A stretch of 64,000 nucleotides of DNA from Microbispora siamensis (GCF_016863095.1 NZ_BOOF01000012.1:124001-188000); one strand, 5' to 3'. Numbered from the stretch's first letter, positions 32,380 through 40,856 are shown. Made by a program: numbers and translations. The notes: a model not told the origin generated them from the sequence alone.

Positions 32380-32410
32380 GGGGTGTTGGTACCTGCGGGG
32401 GCGTGAAGGT

Positions 32411-33337
32411 TCATCGCCATGGGTGGCCGGTGTGGCGGGACCGGGGCAGGCGCGGGCTGAGCAGGAGTGTGGCGGCCACGAGGGCGGCGGCGGAGGTCAG
32501 TACGGCGGGGCCGGGTGTCCACAGGGGGTCGACGATGCGGAGGAGGGCGGGGCTGAGGCCGGTCGCGGCGGTCTGGCCGGTTGACAGGGCACGGGCCAGC
32601 CAGAGTGCGAGGGCGGTGATGACGCCGGCGGAGGGCCGGTAGAGGACGGAGAGGGCGAAGCTGGTGGCCGACAGGGGGACGAGGGGGCCGAACCAGGCGG
32701 TGACCAGTCCGGCCGCTCCCCCGCCGGAGGTGAGTGCGGTCAGTGCGAGGGTGGCCAGGAGGCCGGCGGTGACGGTGGCGGTGAGCACGAGGGTGAGCCG
32801 GGCCAGCAGGACCACGCGGGGTGGGGTGGGCAGGGCGGCGGCGAGTTCGGCGGGCGGGTCGTTGTCGGTTCCGCAGGCTCCGGCGACGGCGAGCGCGGCG
32901 GCGAGTGGCACGGTCATGGCGAGGACCTGCGCGGCGTGGCCGGTGGGGGCGAGCGCTGCCAGGATGGCGCCGCCGGCGATGAGTGCGGCGGCGAGTGCCC
33001 AGACGGGCCATCGGATCAGGGTCCGCTGGCGGGTGAGGATGCCGAGTGCCCGGTGGAGGGGCCGGGTGCCGATGTCGCCCCGGTAGGCGGGAACGGGCCG
33101 CGTGCCGGACGGGTGGGGGCTGGGTGTCAGGCGGCTGCGGATGGCGGCGAAAAGGTGCGGGGGCGGTGGGGCGATGCGTGCGGTGTCGTCCTGTACGGCG
33201 GTGGCGGTGCGGTGCCAGGCGCGGGCCTGGGTGGCGCAGGCGGGGCAGGCGGCCAGGTGCGCGGTGACGGCTGCGGCGTCGTCGCCGGTGAGGTGGCCTG
33301 CGGCGTAGGCGGGCAGTCGGTGTGTGGGATGGGTCAT
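32411..33337 (-). CDS. Zinc-finger anti-sigma factor with membrane domain
   Basis: 308 residues. The N-terminus has the anti-sigma zinc-binding motif: HLTGDDAAAVTAHLAACPACATQ (HxxxCxxC). About six membrane helices follow (WPVWALAAALIAGGAILAALAPTG onward), so the sigma factor would be held at the membrane. It overlaps the ECF sigma gene by 4 bases (ATGA). A signal at the membrane would release the sigma factor, whose likely target includes this operon. Confidence 0.88.
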   Translation of the reverse strand: MTHPTHRLPAYAAGHLTGDDAAAVTAHLAACPACATQARAWHRTATAVQDDTARIAPPPPHLFAAIRSRLTPSPHPSGTRPVPAYRGDIGTRPLHRALGILTRQRTLIRWPVWALAAALIAGGAILAALAPTGHAAQVLAMTVPLAAALAVAGACGTDNDPPAELAAALPTPPRVVLLARLTLVLTATVTAGLLATLALTALTSGGGAAGLVTAWFGPLVPLSATSFALSVLYRPSAGVITALALWLARALSTGQTAATGLSPALLRIVDPLWTPGPAVLTSAAALVAATLLLSPRLPRSRHTGHPWR

Positions 33338-33888
33338 CGTGGTCTCCCCTCGACCTCGACGGGCAGGGCTCTGGCCAGGGCGGCGCGGGCGGTGAACAGC
33401 CTGCTTTTGACCGTGCCGACGGGGATGTCCAGGATCTGGGAGATCTCGGCGTGGGACAGGCCGGCGGACAGGGCGAGGGTGAGGACTTCCCGGTGGGTGG
33501 CGGGCAGTGCGGTGAGCGCGGCGGCGACGGCGGCGGTGTCGGCGCGGGCGAGTGCCACGACTTCGGGGTCGGGTTCGGTGGATGGGAGGTGGGCGGCCTC
33601 GTCCAGGGGGCGGGGGGCGGGGCGGCCGCCGTTCATGCGTTTGAGCGCTTGGCGGCGGCAGATGCCGTACAGCCAGGTGCGGACGGTGGAGCGGCCTTCG
33701 TAGGATCCGGCCGAGCGCCAGACGGCGATGAACGTCTCCTGCAGGGCCTCCTCGGCGGTGCCGCGGTCGCGGAGCAGTCCTTCGGCGTAGGCGAGCAGGG
33801 CGTGGGCGTGCCGGGTGTAGAGCCGTTCGAAGGCATGCTCGTCACCGGTGGCGACCAGTCGCAGCAGCCGGAGGTCCGTGTCGTCCAT
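33334..33888 (-). CDS. ECF sigma factor (RpoE-like)
   Basis: 184 residues from ATG 33888; a longer GTG reading (33948) would run through a Crp-type site and has no better ribosome signal. Region 2: FERLYTRHAHALLAYAEGLLRDRGTAEEALQETFIAVWRSAGSYEG; region 4: LPATHREVLTLALSAGLSHAEISQILDIPVGTVKSRLFTARAAL. First gene of an operon with the anti-sigma factor and ABC exporter. Confidence 0.92.
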   Translation of the reverse strand: MDDTDLRLLRLVATGDEHAFERLYTRHAHALLAYAEGLLRDRGTAEEALQETFIAVWRSAGSYEGRSTVRTWLYGICRRQALKRMNGGRPAPRPLDEAAHLPSTEPDPEVVALARADTAAVAAALTALPATHREVLTLALSAGLSHAEISQILDIPVGTVKSRLFTARAALARALPVEVEGRPR

Positions 33889-33933
33889 CGTCTGTGGGTA
33901 CTGTGCCGTGCTGCGGGGTTCGGCATGAATCAC

Positions 33934-33949
33934 TGTGATGCCTGTCACA
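33934..33949. promoter_or_regulatory. Perfect Crp-type binding site
   Basis: TGTGA-N6-TCACA at 33934-33949, with C and G extending both arms (CTGTGA and TCACAG). This equals the consensus bound by actinobacterial Crp proteins. It lies 46 bases upstream of the ECF sigma start and 39 bases before the end of the ECF41 gene. Confidence 0.65.
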
Positions 33950-33987
33950 GCCTGGTCCGACTGCTGCTTGTGGGTGGAGCCGCGGGC

Positions 33988-34914
33988 TCAGCGGCTCACG
34001 GTGGTCTCCCGCTCCATGTGTGACAGCTTCTCGGGGTTGCGTACGGCGTAGAGCCCGGTGATGAGGCCGTCGTCGATGCGGACGGTGATGACGGTGTCGA
34101 TGTCGCCGTCGATCCGGACGATCAGTGCCGGGTGGCCGTTGACCTGTGCCGGCTCCAGCGAGGCCCCGGGGGTGATCCTGCTGAGTACGTGGGCCACCTG
34201 GTCGGCTCCCACGAGGGGTGCCAGCGCGGCCTGCTTGAGTCCGCCGCCGTCCGCCAGGAAAACGACGTCGGGGGCGAGGATGTCGAGCAGGCGTTGCAGG
34301 TCGCCGGTCTCGACCGCCTGTTGGAAGGCCTGGAGGGCGTCGCGGGTCTCGTTCGGGGAGACGGTCTCGCGTGGGCGCCGGGCGGCGACGTGTGAGCGGG
34401 CGCGGTGGGCGATCTGGCGTACGGCGGCCTGGCTTTTGCCGACGGCTTCGGCGATTTCGTCGTAGTCCAGGTCGAACACCTCGCGCAGGACGAACACCGC
34501 CCGCTCGGTGGGTGTGAGTGTCTCCAGCACCAGCAGCATCGCCGTCGAGACGCTGTCGGCCAGCTCGACGTCCTCGGCCACGTCCGGCGCGGTCAGCAAC
34601 GGCTCGGGCAGCCACGGCCCGACGTAGGACTCCTTGCGGCGGCCGAGGGTACGGAGTCGTTTCAGCGCCTGGCGGGTGGTGATCCGGACCAGGTAGGCGC
34701 GTTGGTCCCGCACCGTTTCGAGGTCGACGGCCGTCCACCGCAGCCAGGTCTCCTGGAGGACGTCCTCGGCGTCGGCGGCCGAGCCGAGCATCTCGTAGGC
34801 GACGGTGAACAGCAGGTTGCGGTGGGCGACGAACGCCTCCGTGGCCGGATCCGTGGCGGAGTCCATCCGGCCGCCGGCGAGCGGCTCGGCCGTGTCCGTG
34901 TGTCTCTCGCTCAT
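33988..34914 (-). CDS. ECF41-type sigma factor with SnoaL-like C-terminus
   Basis: 308 residues. Region 2 (EAFVAHRNLLFTVAYEMLGSAADAEDVLQETWLRW) and region 4 (LTPTERAVFVLREVFDLDYDEIAEAVGKSQAAVRQIAHRARSHV) are clear. Residues about 185-308 form a SnoaL-like fold that controls activity in this group: ADGGGLKQA (the DGGGK-like motif) and the near-terminal NPEKL (the NPDKL motif). It is divergent from a carboxymuconolactone-decarboxylase-like gene and a flavin oxidoreductase, the partner types that define ECF41. No anti-sigma factor is needed. Confidence 0.95.
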   Translation of the reverse strand: MSERHTDTAEPLAGGRMDSATDPATEAFVAHRNLLFTVAYEMLGSAADAEDVLQETWLRWTAVDLETVRDQRAYLVRITTRQALKRLRTLGRRKESYVGPWLPEPLLTAPDVAEDVELADSVSTAMLLVLETLTPTERAVFVLREVFDLDYDEIAEAVGKSQAAVRQIAHRARSHVAARRPRETVSPNETRDALQAFQQAVETGDLQRLLDILAPDVVFLADGGGLKQAALAPLVGADQVAHVLSRITPGASLEPAQVNGHPALIVRIDGDIDTVITVRIDDGLITGLYAVRNPEKLSHMERETTVSR

Positions 34915-34977
34915 TCGCCGGTTCCTGTCTGTGGGTTCTCGACCGTGCTGTGCATACGATCCCGGTTCCTATCGCTT

Positions 34978-35025
34978 TGTGACACCCGCGGCCGGTGGCG
35001 TACGTCACACAGCCGCGCTGTCACA
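34978..35025. promoter_or_regulatory. Divergent ECF41-type -35 elements
   Basis: TGTCACA occurs twice: on the minus strand at 34984-34978 facing the ECF41 gene, and on the plus strand at 35019-35025 facing the partner genes. TGTCACA is the known -35 box of ECF41 sigma factors. No CGTC -10 element is at the ideal distance in either direction (CGTC at 35053-35056 is 27 bases after the plus copy), so the exact promoter is unsettled. Confidence 0.5.
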
Positions 35026-35115
35026 GGGGGCGGGCCGCCGGGATCTCTTGCTCGTCAGGACGCCGCGCCGGTGATCGGCGCGGCACCGCGATGTCACGAG
35101 TGGAGGACCACGTCC

Positions 35116-35601
35116 ATGGAACCCCGTATCGACCTGATGGCCAACGAGCTCGGTGCCAGGATCGCCAAGCGGATCTACGGCGTCGCTGTGGCGATCCAGC
35201 AGTCGCCGCTCCCCCAGGCCACTCAGGACCTGGTGATGCTGCGCGCGAGCCAGATCAACGGCTGCGGTTTCTGCGTCGATTACCACACCAAGGACGCCGC
35301 GGCCGCCGGGGAGAGCGCGGTCCGGCTGCACCTGGTGGCCGCCTGGCGCGAGTCCACGGTGTTCACCGAGGCCGAGCGGGCCGCGCTGGCGCTCACCGAG
35401 GAGGGCACCCGGATCGCCGACGCTCACCGGGGTGTGTCCGACCAGACCTGGGCCGAGGTGCGCGAGCACTACGACGACGACCAGATCGTCGCGCTGGTCT
35501 CCCTGATCGCCATGATCAACGCCAACAACCGGCTCAACGTGATCGTGCGTAACCCGGGGGGCTCCTACGAGCCCGGCATGTTCGCCGGCATGGCGAACTG
35601 A
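35116..35601 (+). CDS. Carboxymuconolactone-decarboxylase/AhpD-like protein, ECF41 partner
   Basis: 161 residues, all-helical AhpD fold. The redox or proton-relay motif is present as INGCGFCVDYHTKDA (CxxC followed by His), the alkylhydroperoxidase signature. AHPD-like protein use includes peroxide and aldehyde handling. TGGAGG precedes ATG 35116. 11 bases separate it from the flavin oxidoreductase, so the two form an operon under the ECF41 sigma factor. Confidence 0.93.
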   Translation: MEPRIDLMANELGARIAKRIYGVAVAIQQSPLPQATQDLVMLRASQINGCGFCVDYHTKDAAAAGESAVRLHLVAAWRESTVFTEAERAALALTEEGTRIADAHRGVSDQTWAEVREHYDDDQIVALVSLIAMINANNRLNVIVRNPGGSYEPGMFAGMAN

Positions 35602-35611
35602 GAGGAACGTC

Positions 35612-36952
35612 ATGAACTCAGCGCTTGAAATCCTTCGCCGTGACTTCGGCGGCGACATCGTCGAACCGGGAGCGCCGGAGTACGCGTCGGCGAGTCGCTC
35701 GGTGCTGGCCTCGGGCAGTCCGGCTTATGTTCTACGGCCCAGGAGCGTCGGGGATGTGCGAGCAGGTGTCGGATTCGCCGCCGCCGCAGGGCTTGTGCTG
35801 TCGGTGCGAGGCGGCGGCCATGCCTTCGCGGGCTTCGGCACCAACGACGACGGCGTCGTGATCGACCTCAGCGGGCTCGCGAACGTCGAGGTCGTCGACA
35901 AGGAGCGTCATCTCGTACGGATCGGCGGCGGCGCCACCTGGGGACAGGTTGCCTCCGCCCTGGCCCCGCATGGGCTGGCGATCTCTTCGGGCGACACCAG
36001 GAGCGTCGGGGTCGGTGGGCTGACGTTGTCCGGCGGCATCGGCTGGAAGGTCAGGAAGTACGGCCTCGCGTTGGACAACGTGGTCGCGGCCGAGGTGGTC
36101 ACCGCGGACGGACGGGTCGTGCATGCGAATGCGGAGGAGAACCCCGAGCTGTTCTGGGCGATTCGCGGTGGCGGGGGCAATTTCGGCATCGTGACCGCCT
36201 TCACGTTCGTGGCCCACCCGACGACGGACGTCTTCTTCGGCAGGATCGCCTTCCCGGCGTCGGAGGCGGCCACCGTGCTCCAGGGGTGGGCGGGCCACCT
36301 CCGCACCGCCCCCGAAGAGCTCACGAGCATCGCCAACCTCGCCAATCCCTTCGCCGGCGGCCCTCAGGCGCCGATCGAGATCCAGGTCGCCTTCGACGGC
36401 GATGACCCGCGGCTCGCGGCCCGGGCCGTCGATCCGATCCGCCGGCTCGGCACGCTGATCGGCGACGATGTGACGTTGAAGCCCTACGCCGACACGCTCG
36501 TGGACGGCGCCGTCGCGCCGCCGGGCGTTCATCTGGTCACGCGGAGCGCGTTCGTCGGCGAGGAGTCGGTGCCGGAGGTCCTTCGGATCCTTGCCGAGGC
36601 CGGGGCGGCGGAGGGGGCGCCGTTCATCGCCGTTCGCAGTGTCGGCGGCGCGGTGTCCCGAGTGCCGCAGGACGCCACCGCGTACGCGCATCGCCAGGCG
36701 GAGTTGCTGGTCGTGACCACCGTCGCGGGGCCGATGCCGGTCATCCAGTCCGCTCGGCCCGCTCTGGAGACGATCTGGAGCAGGCTCGCGCCTCACGTCA
36801 GCGGCGCCTACGCCAACTTCCTCGCTTCCGCCGGTGAGGAGGATGTCGCCGCCGTCTATCCGGCGCGGACCTACCGGCGGCTCGCGGCGGTCAAGCGCCA
36901 GTGGGACCCCGGCAATCTGTTCGCCCGCAACCACAACGTACGGCCCGCGTAG
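35612..36952 (+). CDS. FAD-linked oxidoreductase (berberine-bridge/VAO family)
   Basis: 446 residues. FAD-binding PCMH domain at about 40-205: VLSVRGGGHAFAGFG, where His70 is the usual site of covalent FAD, followed by GVGGLTLSGGIGWKVRKYGL and ELFWAIRGGGGNFGIVTAF. The substrate domain and the C-terminal BBE motif (YRRLAAVKRQWDPGNLFARNHN) are complete. No signal peptide. Oxidises an alcohol, sugar or amine with oxygen; linked by position to the AhpD-like protein, which might deal with the peroxide formed. Confidence 0.92.
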   Translation: MNSALEILRRDFGGDIVEPGAPEYASASRSVLASGSPAYVLRPRSVGDVRAGVGFAAAAGLVLSVRGGGHAFAGFGTNDDGVVIDLSGLANVEVVDKERHLVRIGGGATWGQVASALAPHGLAISSGDTRSVGVGGLTLSGGIGWKVRKYGLALDNVVAAEVVTADGRVVHANAEENPELFWAIRGGGGNFGIVTAFTFVAHPTTDVFFGRIAFPASEAATVLQGWAGHLRTAPEELTSIANLANPFAGGPQAPIEIQVAFDGDDPRLAARAVDPIRRLGTLIGDDVTLKPYADTLVDGAVAPPGVHLVTRSAFVGEESVPEVLRILAEAGAAEGAPFIAVRSVGGAVSRVPQDATAYAHRQAELLVVTTVAGPMPVIQSARPALETIWSRLAPHVSGAYANFLASAGEEDVAAVYPARTYRRLAAVKRQWDPGNLFARNHNVRPA

Positions 36953-36958
36953 GTGGTG

Positions 36959-36978
36959 CGGACGGGCGAAGCCGTCCG
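36959..36978 (+). terminator. Terminator hairpin after the ECF41 partner operon
   Basis: CGGACGG (36959-36965) and CCGTCCG (36972-36978) are perfect complements with loop GCGAAG, 6 bases after the stop. Confidence 0.65.
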
Positions 36979-37010
36979 AGGCGCCCGGCCGGTTCGGCTG
37001 ACGTCGCCGG

Positions 37011-37964
37011 TCAGGGCGCGGTGTCGGGCAGGCAGACGGTGACGGCCTGGGGCACGACCTTGACGGTGATGCGCTTGACCCGGTCGCGGGCTCCCCCGTC
37101 CAGTTCGTACGCCATGGGGGTGCGGAGTTTGACCGATACCTTCCTGGCGCGGGTGATGCGGACGAAGGGGGATTTCTCGGCGTCGCCTGCGCTCATGCGG
37201 CCGAGGGTGCGGGCCCATTGGATGGGGCCTTCTGCGGTGGAGACGCCGACTTCGAGCCAGCCGTCGTCGTAGCGGGCGTCTTCGAAGACGTCGATGCCGC
37301 CGGTGACGGTGCCGACGTTGCCGACGAGTACGCAGCTGGCGTCGCCTTCGAACCAGTCGTTGTCGTCGATTTTGATCTTCATGGGGGTGACGGCGCCGCC
37401 GACGTGGCGCAGGCCGGTCCAGATGTAGGCGAAGCGGCCGAGGCGGTCCTTGAGGCCGCGGTCGGCGTCGGCGATCATCTCGGCGTCGAAGCCGACGCCT
37501 GCCATGACCGCGAAGTGCTCGCCGTTGATCTTGCCGAGGTCGAGTTTGGCGCGGCGGCCCTCGAAGCCGATCCGTACGGCCTCGGGGAGGTCTTCGGGGA
37601 TGCCGAGGTTGCGGGCCAGGAGGTTGGCGGTCCCTGCGGGGACGATGGCGACGGTGGCGTCGCTGCCGGCGAGGGCGTCGACGCAGCGTTGCACGGTGCC
37701 GTCGCCGCCCCAGAGGAAGAACAGCTCCGCGCCGTCCTTGAGGGCCTGGCGGACCTTCTTGGGGGCCTTCTTGCTCTTGGGGACCTCGTACCAGAGCAGG
37801 TCCTCGACGTCGTAGCCGGTGATGAGCTTGCGGAGCTCGTCGAGGCCGCCGCCGACGGTCTTCTTGCGGTGCGCGATGACGGCGACACGGGGGGCCGGGG
37901 TCCGGGGGGTGGCAGGGGCGGCGGCGGAGTCGTCCGCGGGCCGCCGGTCAGCGGATTTCACCAT
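37011..37964 (-). CDS. Diacylglycerol/sphingosine-kinase-like lipid kinase (YegS/DgkB type)
   Basis: 317 residues from ATG 37964. A basic, Pro/Ala-rich N-terminus leads into RVAVIAHRKKTVGGGLDEL. The nucleotide-binding GGDGTVQRC and the following VPAGTANLLARNLGIP are the family signature. The C-terminal beta-sandwich is complete (DASCVLVGNVGTVTGGIDVFEDA). It would phosphorylate diacylglycerol or a related lipid at the membrane. The DUF3224 gene is 29 bases upstream on the same strand. Confidence 0.9.
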   Translation of the reverse strand: MVKSADRRPADDSAAAPATPRTPAPRVAVIAHRKKTVGGGLDELRKLITGYDVEDLLWYEVPKSKKAPKKVRQALKDGAELFFLWGGDGTVQRCVDALAGSDATVAIVPAGTANLLARNLGIPEDLPEAVRIGFEGRRAKLDLGKINGEHFAVMAGVGFDAEMIADADRGLKDRLGRFAYIWTGLRHVGGAVTPMKIKIDDNDWFEGDASCVLVGNVGTVTGGIDVFEDARYDDGWLEVGVSTAEGPIQWARTLGRMSAGDAEKSPFVRITRARKVSVKLRTPMAYELDGGARDRVKRITVKVVPQAVTVCLPDTAP

Positions 37965-37993
37965 GGACCGGCGGCTACCCGGATGGGGGCCGG

Positions 37994-38389
37994 TTAGGCG
38001 TCGGGCAGGGTGTAGTCGAGGAGGTAGTGGTGGCCGTCCTCCGCGCGGATGGTGCCCTCGCCGGTGAGGCCGGCCAGTTCGCCGGTGCCGCTGGTGGGGA
38101 CGATCTGCCATTTCATCCACTGTTCGCCGTTGTGGCTGGCGGCGCTGTGCTGGAGGGCGAAGGTGCCCTTGCGGCCGTGGAGGGTGCCTTCGAAGTGTTC
38201 GACGCCGACGTAGGCGGCGGGGCCTTCTGGGGTGACGACGGTGAGGATCTCGGTGGTGCTGGTGCCGGCGAGGTCGCCGTGGAAGGTCTTGGCGATGTGG
38301 TTGCGGCCGAAGGTGGCGCCTGCCTTCTCCTCGGTGGCCAGGTCGGTCCAGTTGGTGATGTCGAAGGTGCCGGTGGCGTGTCCGTTCAT
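37994..38389 (-). CDS. DUF3224 family protein
   Basis: 131 residues, beta-barrel family of unknown function (allene-oxide-cyclase-like fold). Typical segments: HATGTFDITNWTD, YVGVEHFEGTLHGRKGTFALQHSA and LTGEGTIRAEDGHHYLLDYTLP. Single small cytoplasmic protein. Common in stress-related loci of actinomycetes; no reaction can be assigned. Confidence 0.85.
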   Translation of the reverse strand: MNGHATGTFDITNWTDLATEEKAGATFGRNHIAKTFHGDLAGTSTTEILTVVTPEGPAAYVGVEHFEGTLHGRKGTFALQHSAASHNGEQWMKWQIVPTSGTGELAGLTGEGTIRAEDGHHYLLDYTLPDA

Positions 38390-38478
38390 GTGTCCAGCGT
38401 GCCGGGTGTTCCTGTCATCTTCTGTCAGGTACGGCGGTGTCTGACGGGTGAGGGGAAGGAGAAAGTTAGGCGAATGCC

Positions 38479-39279
38479 GTGAAGCCGGCCACTTTGCAGC
38501 CGTTCATGACAGATGATCGGAGGCATGGGTTTTCCCCGACCGGCCGTTCCGGTCCTCGCCGGCCGGTTCGTCCAGGCCCGGCCGGCGCGATGCTGATCTC
38601 TCCCTTCCCTTCGCAGGAGGGCCGCAGGACCGCGTACAAGGTGTTCGGGTCGGCCGCGACCGCCCCGCGCCGGGCGCGCGCGTTCGTACGGTGCCAGTTG
38701 CGGGGGTGGGAGCTCGCGGATCTGGCCGAGACGGCGGAGCTGGTCGTCTCCGAGCTGGTGACGAACGCGGTGCGGGCGACGGACGCCGTGGTCAGCCCGC
38801 CGGTGGCCTCGTCGATGTTCCCGGTGGCCCTGCGTACGGTGGCGTTGCGGGTGAGGGTGGCGCCGGAGCGGCGCAGCCTGTTCATCGAGGTGTGGGACGT
38901 CAGCGACCGTGAGCCGGCGCCGCGCGGCGAGGTGGGAGGCGAGCTGGGCGACAGCGGCCGGGGGCTCGTGCTGGTCGGCAGCCTGGCCCGGCGCTGGGGC
39001 CACTATTCGGCGCCGGATCGGGGCAAGATCGTGTGGTGTGAGCTGGCCATCTCGCCGGCGGAGGGGTCGCGTCCGCCGGGGGCGGCGGGTGTTCCGCCCC
39101 CGGGTCCCGGGCCGCGGGGGCGGTCGAGGGCGTCGGCAGGGGCGGCGGTGGAGGGGGCGCTGCCGCGGCGGGTGCGGCGGCATCCGGTGGGCGCGCGGGC
39201 GGACGGCCCGGACGAGGCGACGTTGCTGCGGGTGCTGGAGGGTCTGCGGGCGCTGGACGTGTCGGGTCCGGACCGCTGA
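38479..39279 (+). CDS. HATPase-fold regulator (RsbW/SpoIIAB-like anti-sigma factor)
   Basis: 266 residues at most; the start is uncertain (GTG 38479, ATG 38506 or ATG 38590 all possible, with no convincing ribosome site). The Bergerat fold is clear: LAETAELVVSELVTNAVRATDAVV (N box, about residues 85-110), SLFIEVWDVSDREPAP (G1 box) and GRGLVLVGSLARRWGHY (G2). The tail of about 80 residues is Pro/Gly/Arg-rich. Such single-domain kinases bind sigma factors or anti-anti-sigma factors in actinomycetes. Convergent with the universal stress protein. Confidence 0.85.
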   Translation: MKPATLQPFMTDDRRHGFSPTGRSGPRRPVRPGPAGAMLISPFPSQEGRRTAYKVFGSAATAPRRARAFVRCQLRGWELADLAETAELVVSELVTNAVRATDAVVSPPVASSMFPVALRTVALRVRVAPERRSLFIEVWDVSDREPAPRGEVGGELGDSGRGLVLVGSLARRWGHYSAPDRGKIVWCELAISPAEGSRPPGAAGVPPPGPGPRGRSRASAGAAVEGALPRRVRRHPVGARADGPDEATLLRVLEGLRALDVSGPDR

Positions 39280-39303
39280 GCCGCCCGCCCGAGGACGGGC
39301 GGC
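39280..39303. terminator. Bidirectional terminator hairpin
   Basis: GCCGCCCG (39280-39287) pairs with CGGGCGGC (39296-39303), 8-base loop, exactly between the convergent HATPase and universal-stress genes. Confidence 0.7.
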
Positions 39304-39306
39304 GGG

Positions 39307-39756
39307 TCAGGGGACGACGGTGACCGGCCAGCGGCCGGCGCGGACCAGGCGGAGCGCGACCGAGCCGATGAAGCGGTGGCCGGCCTGGGTGGAGGCTCCC
39401 ACCACGACCGCGTCCGCCCTGATCTCGTCGGCGATCTTGGCGAGGACGCCGGCGGCGTCGCCGTACTCGGTGCGGAAGGTGTAGTCGACACGCGAGTGGG
39501 CGGTCTGGGCGAAGCGCTCGATTTGTGTGCGTAGGTCGGCGGCGATCTCCTCCCCCGCTTCGATCACCGAGGCGGACGCGGCCGGCATCATCGTGCTGAT
39601 CGTTCCGGGATTGGTGACGTAGACGAGGACGACGTGCGAGCCCTGGCGGCGGGCGAGCCCCCAGGCGTACGCGGCGGCGCGCAGGGAGGTCTCCGAGCCG
39701 TCGATGCCGACGAGGATCACTCGCGGGCCGTCGGTGCCCAGCTCGAACGTGTTCAC
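39307..39756 (-). CDS. Universal stress protein (UspA family)
   Basis: 149 residues, single Usp domain. The first strand and loop read VILVGIDGSETSLRAAAYAWGLA. The ATP-binding signature is in VVGASTQAGHRFIGSVALRLVRAGRWPVTVVP, matching GxxG-x9-G(S/T) closely though the first spacing is not perfect. Probably a cytoplasmic nucleotide-binding stress protein. Confidence 0.9.
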   Translation of the reverse strand: MNTFELGTDGPRVILVGIDGSETSLRAAAYAWGLARRQGSHVVLVYVTNPGTISTMMPAASASVIEAGEEIAADLRTQIERFAQTAHSRVDYTFRTEYGDAAGVLAKIADEIRADAVVVGASTQAGHRFIGSVALRLVRAGRWPVTVVP

Positions 39757-39881
39757 GCAAGTCAGCGTACGGCCATCGGTGGGCGTCTTGATACGGGCCC
39801 CGGAGCAGGTGGCGGCGTGCGGTCTTCGCGGGGTCGCCGGGGAGGCGGGGCGGGGCCCGGCCGGGGGGCGCGGATAACCTG

Positions 39882-39912
39882 TTGCGGAAATGTCGGGGCC
39901 GTTGGTTAGGGT
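39882..39912 (+). promoter_or_regulatory. Candidate promoter giving a leaderless mRNA
   Basis: TTGCGG (39882-39887), 19 bases, TAGGGT (39907-39912), only 8 bases before GTG 39921. No ribosome site lies upstream of the GTG. Initiation at the start codon would give a leaderless transcript. Confidence 0.4.
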
Positions 39913-39920
39913 CTCGGATC

Positions 39921-40856
39921 GTGGCTGATCAACCTCTGATCTACGCGCGTGGCCTGGTCAAACGCTTCGGGGAGTTCACCGCTGTCGACGGGATCGACCT
40001 CGACGTGGCGCCGGGAGAGGCGTTCGGTTTTCTCGGGCCCAACGGGGCCGGTAAGTCCTCGACCATGCGGATGATCGGGTGCGTGTCCACGCCCACGGCC
40101 GGGGAGCTGCGGATCCTGGGCATGGACGCGGTGCACGACGGGCCGAGGATCCGTGCGCGTCTGGGGGTGTGTCCTCAGCTCGACAATCTCGATCCCGACC
40201 TGACGGTGCGGGAGAACCTGGTGACCTACGCCCGTTATTTCGGGCTGTCGCGGGCGGAGAGCCGCAGGCGGGCCGACGAGTTGCTGGAGTTCGTGCAGCT
40301 CGGCGATCGTGCGGGCGGGAAGGTGGAGCCGCTGTCGGGTGGCATGAAGCGGCGGCTGACGATCGCGCGGGCGATGGTGAACGAGCCTGATCTCGTGCTG
40401 CTCGACGAGCCGACGACGGGGCTGGACCCGCAGGCCCGTCACCTGTTGTGGGAGCGGCTGTTCCGGCTCAAGCAGCGGGGCACCACGCTGGTGCTGACGA
40501 CGCACTACATGGACGAGGCCGAGCAGTTGTGCGACCGGCTGGTCGTGATGGACGGCGGCAGGATCGTGGCGGAGGGGTCGCCGAGGTCGTTGATCGAGAC
40601 CTATTCGACGGCCGAGGTGGTCGAGTTGCGTTTCCCCGGCATGCCGGAGGCGGGCTCGCGGTACGCGGCGGCGCTGGAGGGGGTGGGCAAGCGGGTGGAT
40701 CCGCTGCCCGACCGGGTGCTGGTCTACGTGGACGACGGCGACGCCGCGCTGGCCGAGATCCAGCGGCGCGGGCTGGAGCCGTCGAGCGTGCTGGTGCGGC
40801 GGTCGACACTGGAGGATGTGTTCCTCCATCTGACGGGCCGGACGTTGGTGGACTGA
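39921..40856 (+). CDS. ABC-2 exporter ATPase (daunorubicin-resistance type)
   Basis: 311 residues from GTG 39921. Walker A GPNGAGKSSTMRM, Q-loop VCPQLDNLDPDLTVREN, signature LSGGMKRRLTIARAM, Walker B LVLLDEPTTGLDPQ, His LTTHYMDEAEQLCDR. A C-terminal DrrA-like domain follows the core. First of three genes with two permeases at 40858 and 41631. The family includes self-resistance pumps of antibiotic producers and NodI; the substrate here is unknown. Confidence 0.93.
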   Translation: MADQPLIYARGLVKRFGEFTAVDGIDLDVAPGEAFGFLGPNGAGKSSTMRMIGCVSTPTAGELRILGMDAVHDGPRIRARLGVCPQLDNLDPDLTVRENLVTYARYFGLSRAESRRRADELLEFVQLGDRAGGKVEPLSGGMKRRLTIARAMVNEPDLVLLDEPTTGLDPQARHLLWERLFRLKQRGTTLVLTTHYMDEAEQLCDRLVVMDGGRIVAEGSPRSLIETYSTAEVVELRFPGMPEAGSRYAAALEGVGKRVDPLPDRVLVYVDDGDAALAEIQRRGLEPSSVLVRRSTLEDVFLHLTGRTLVD

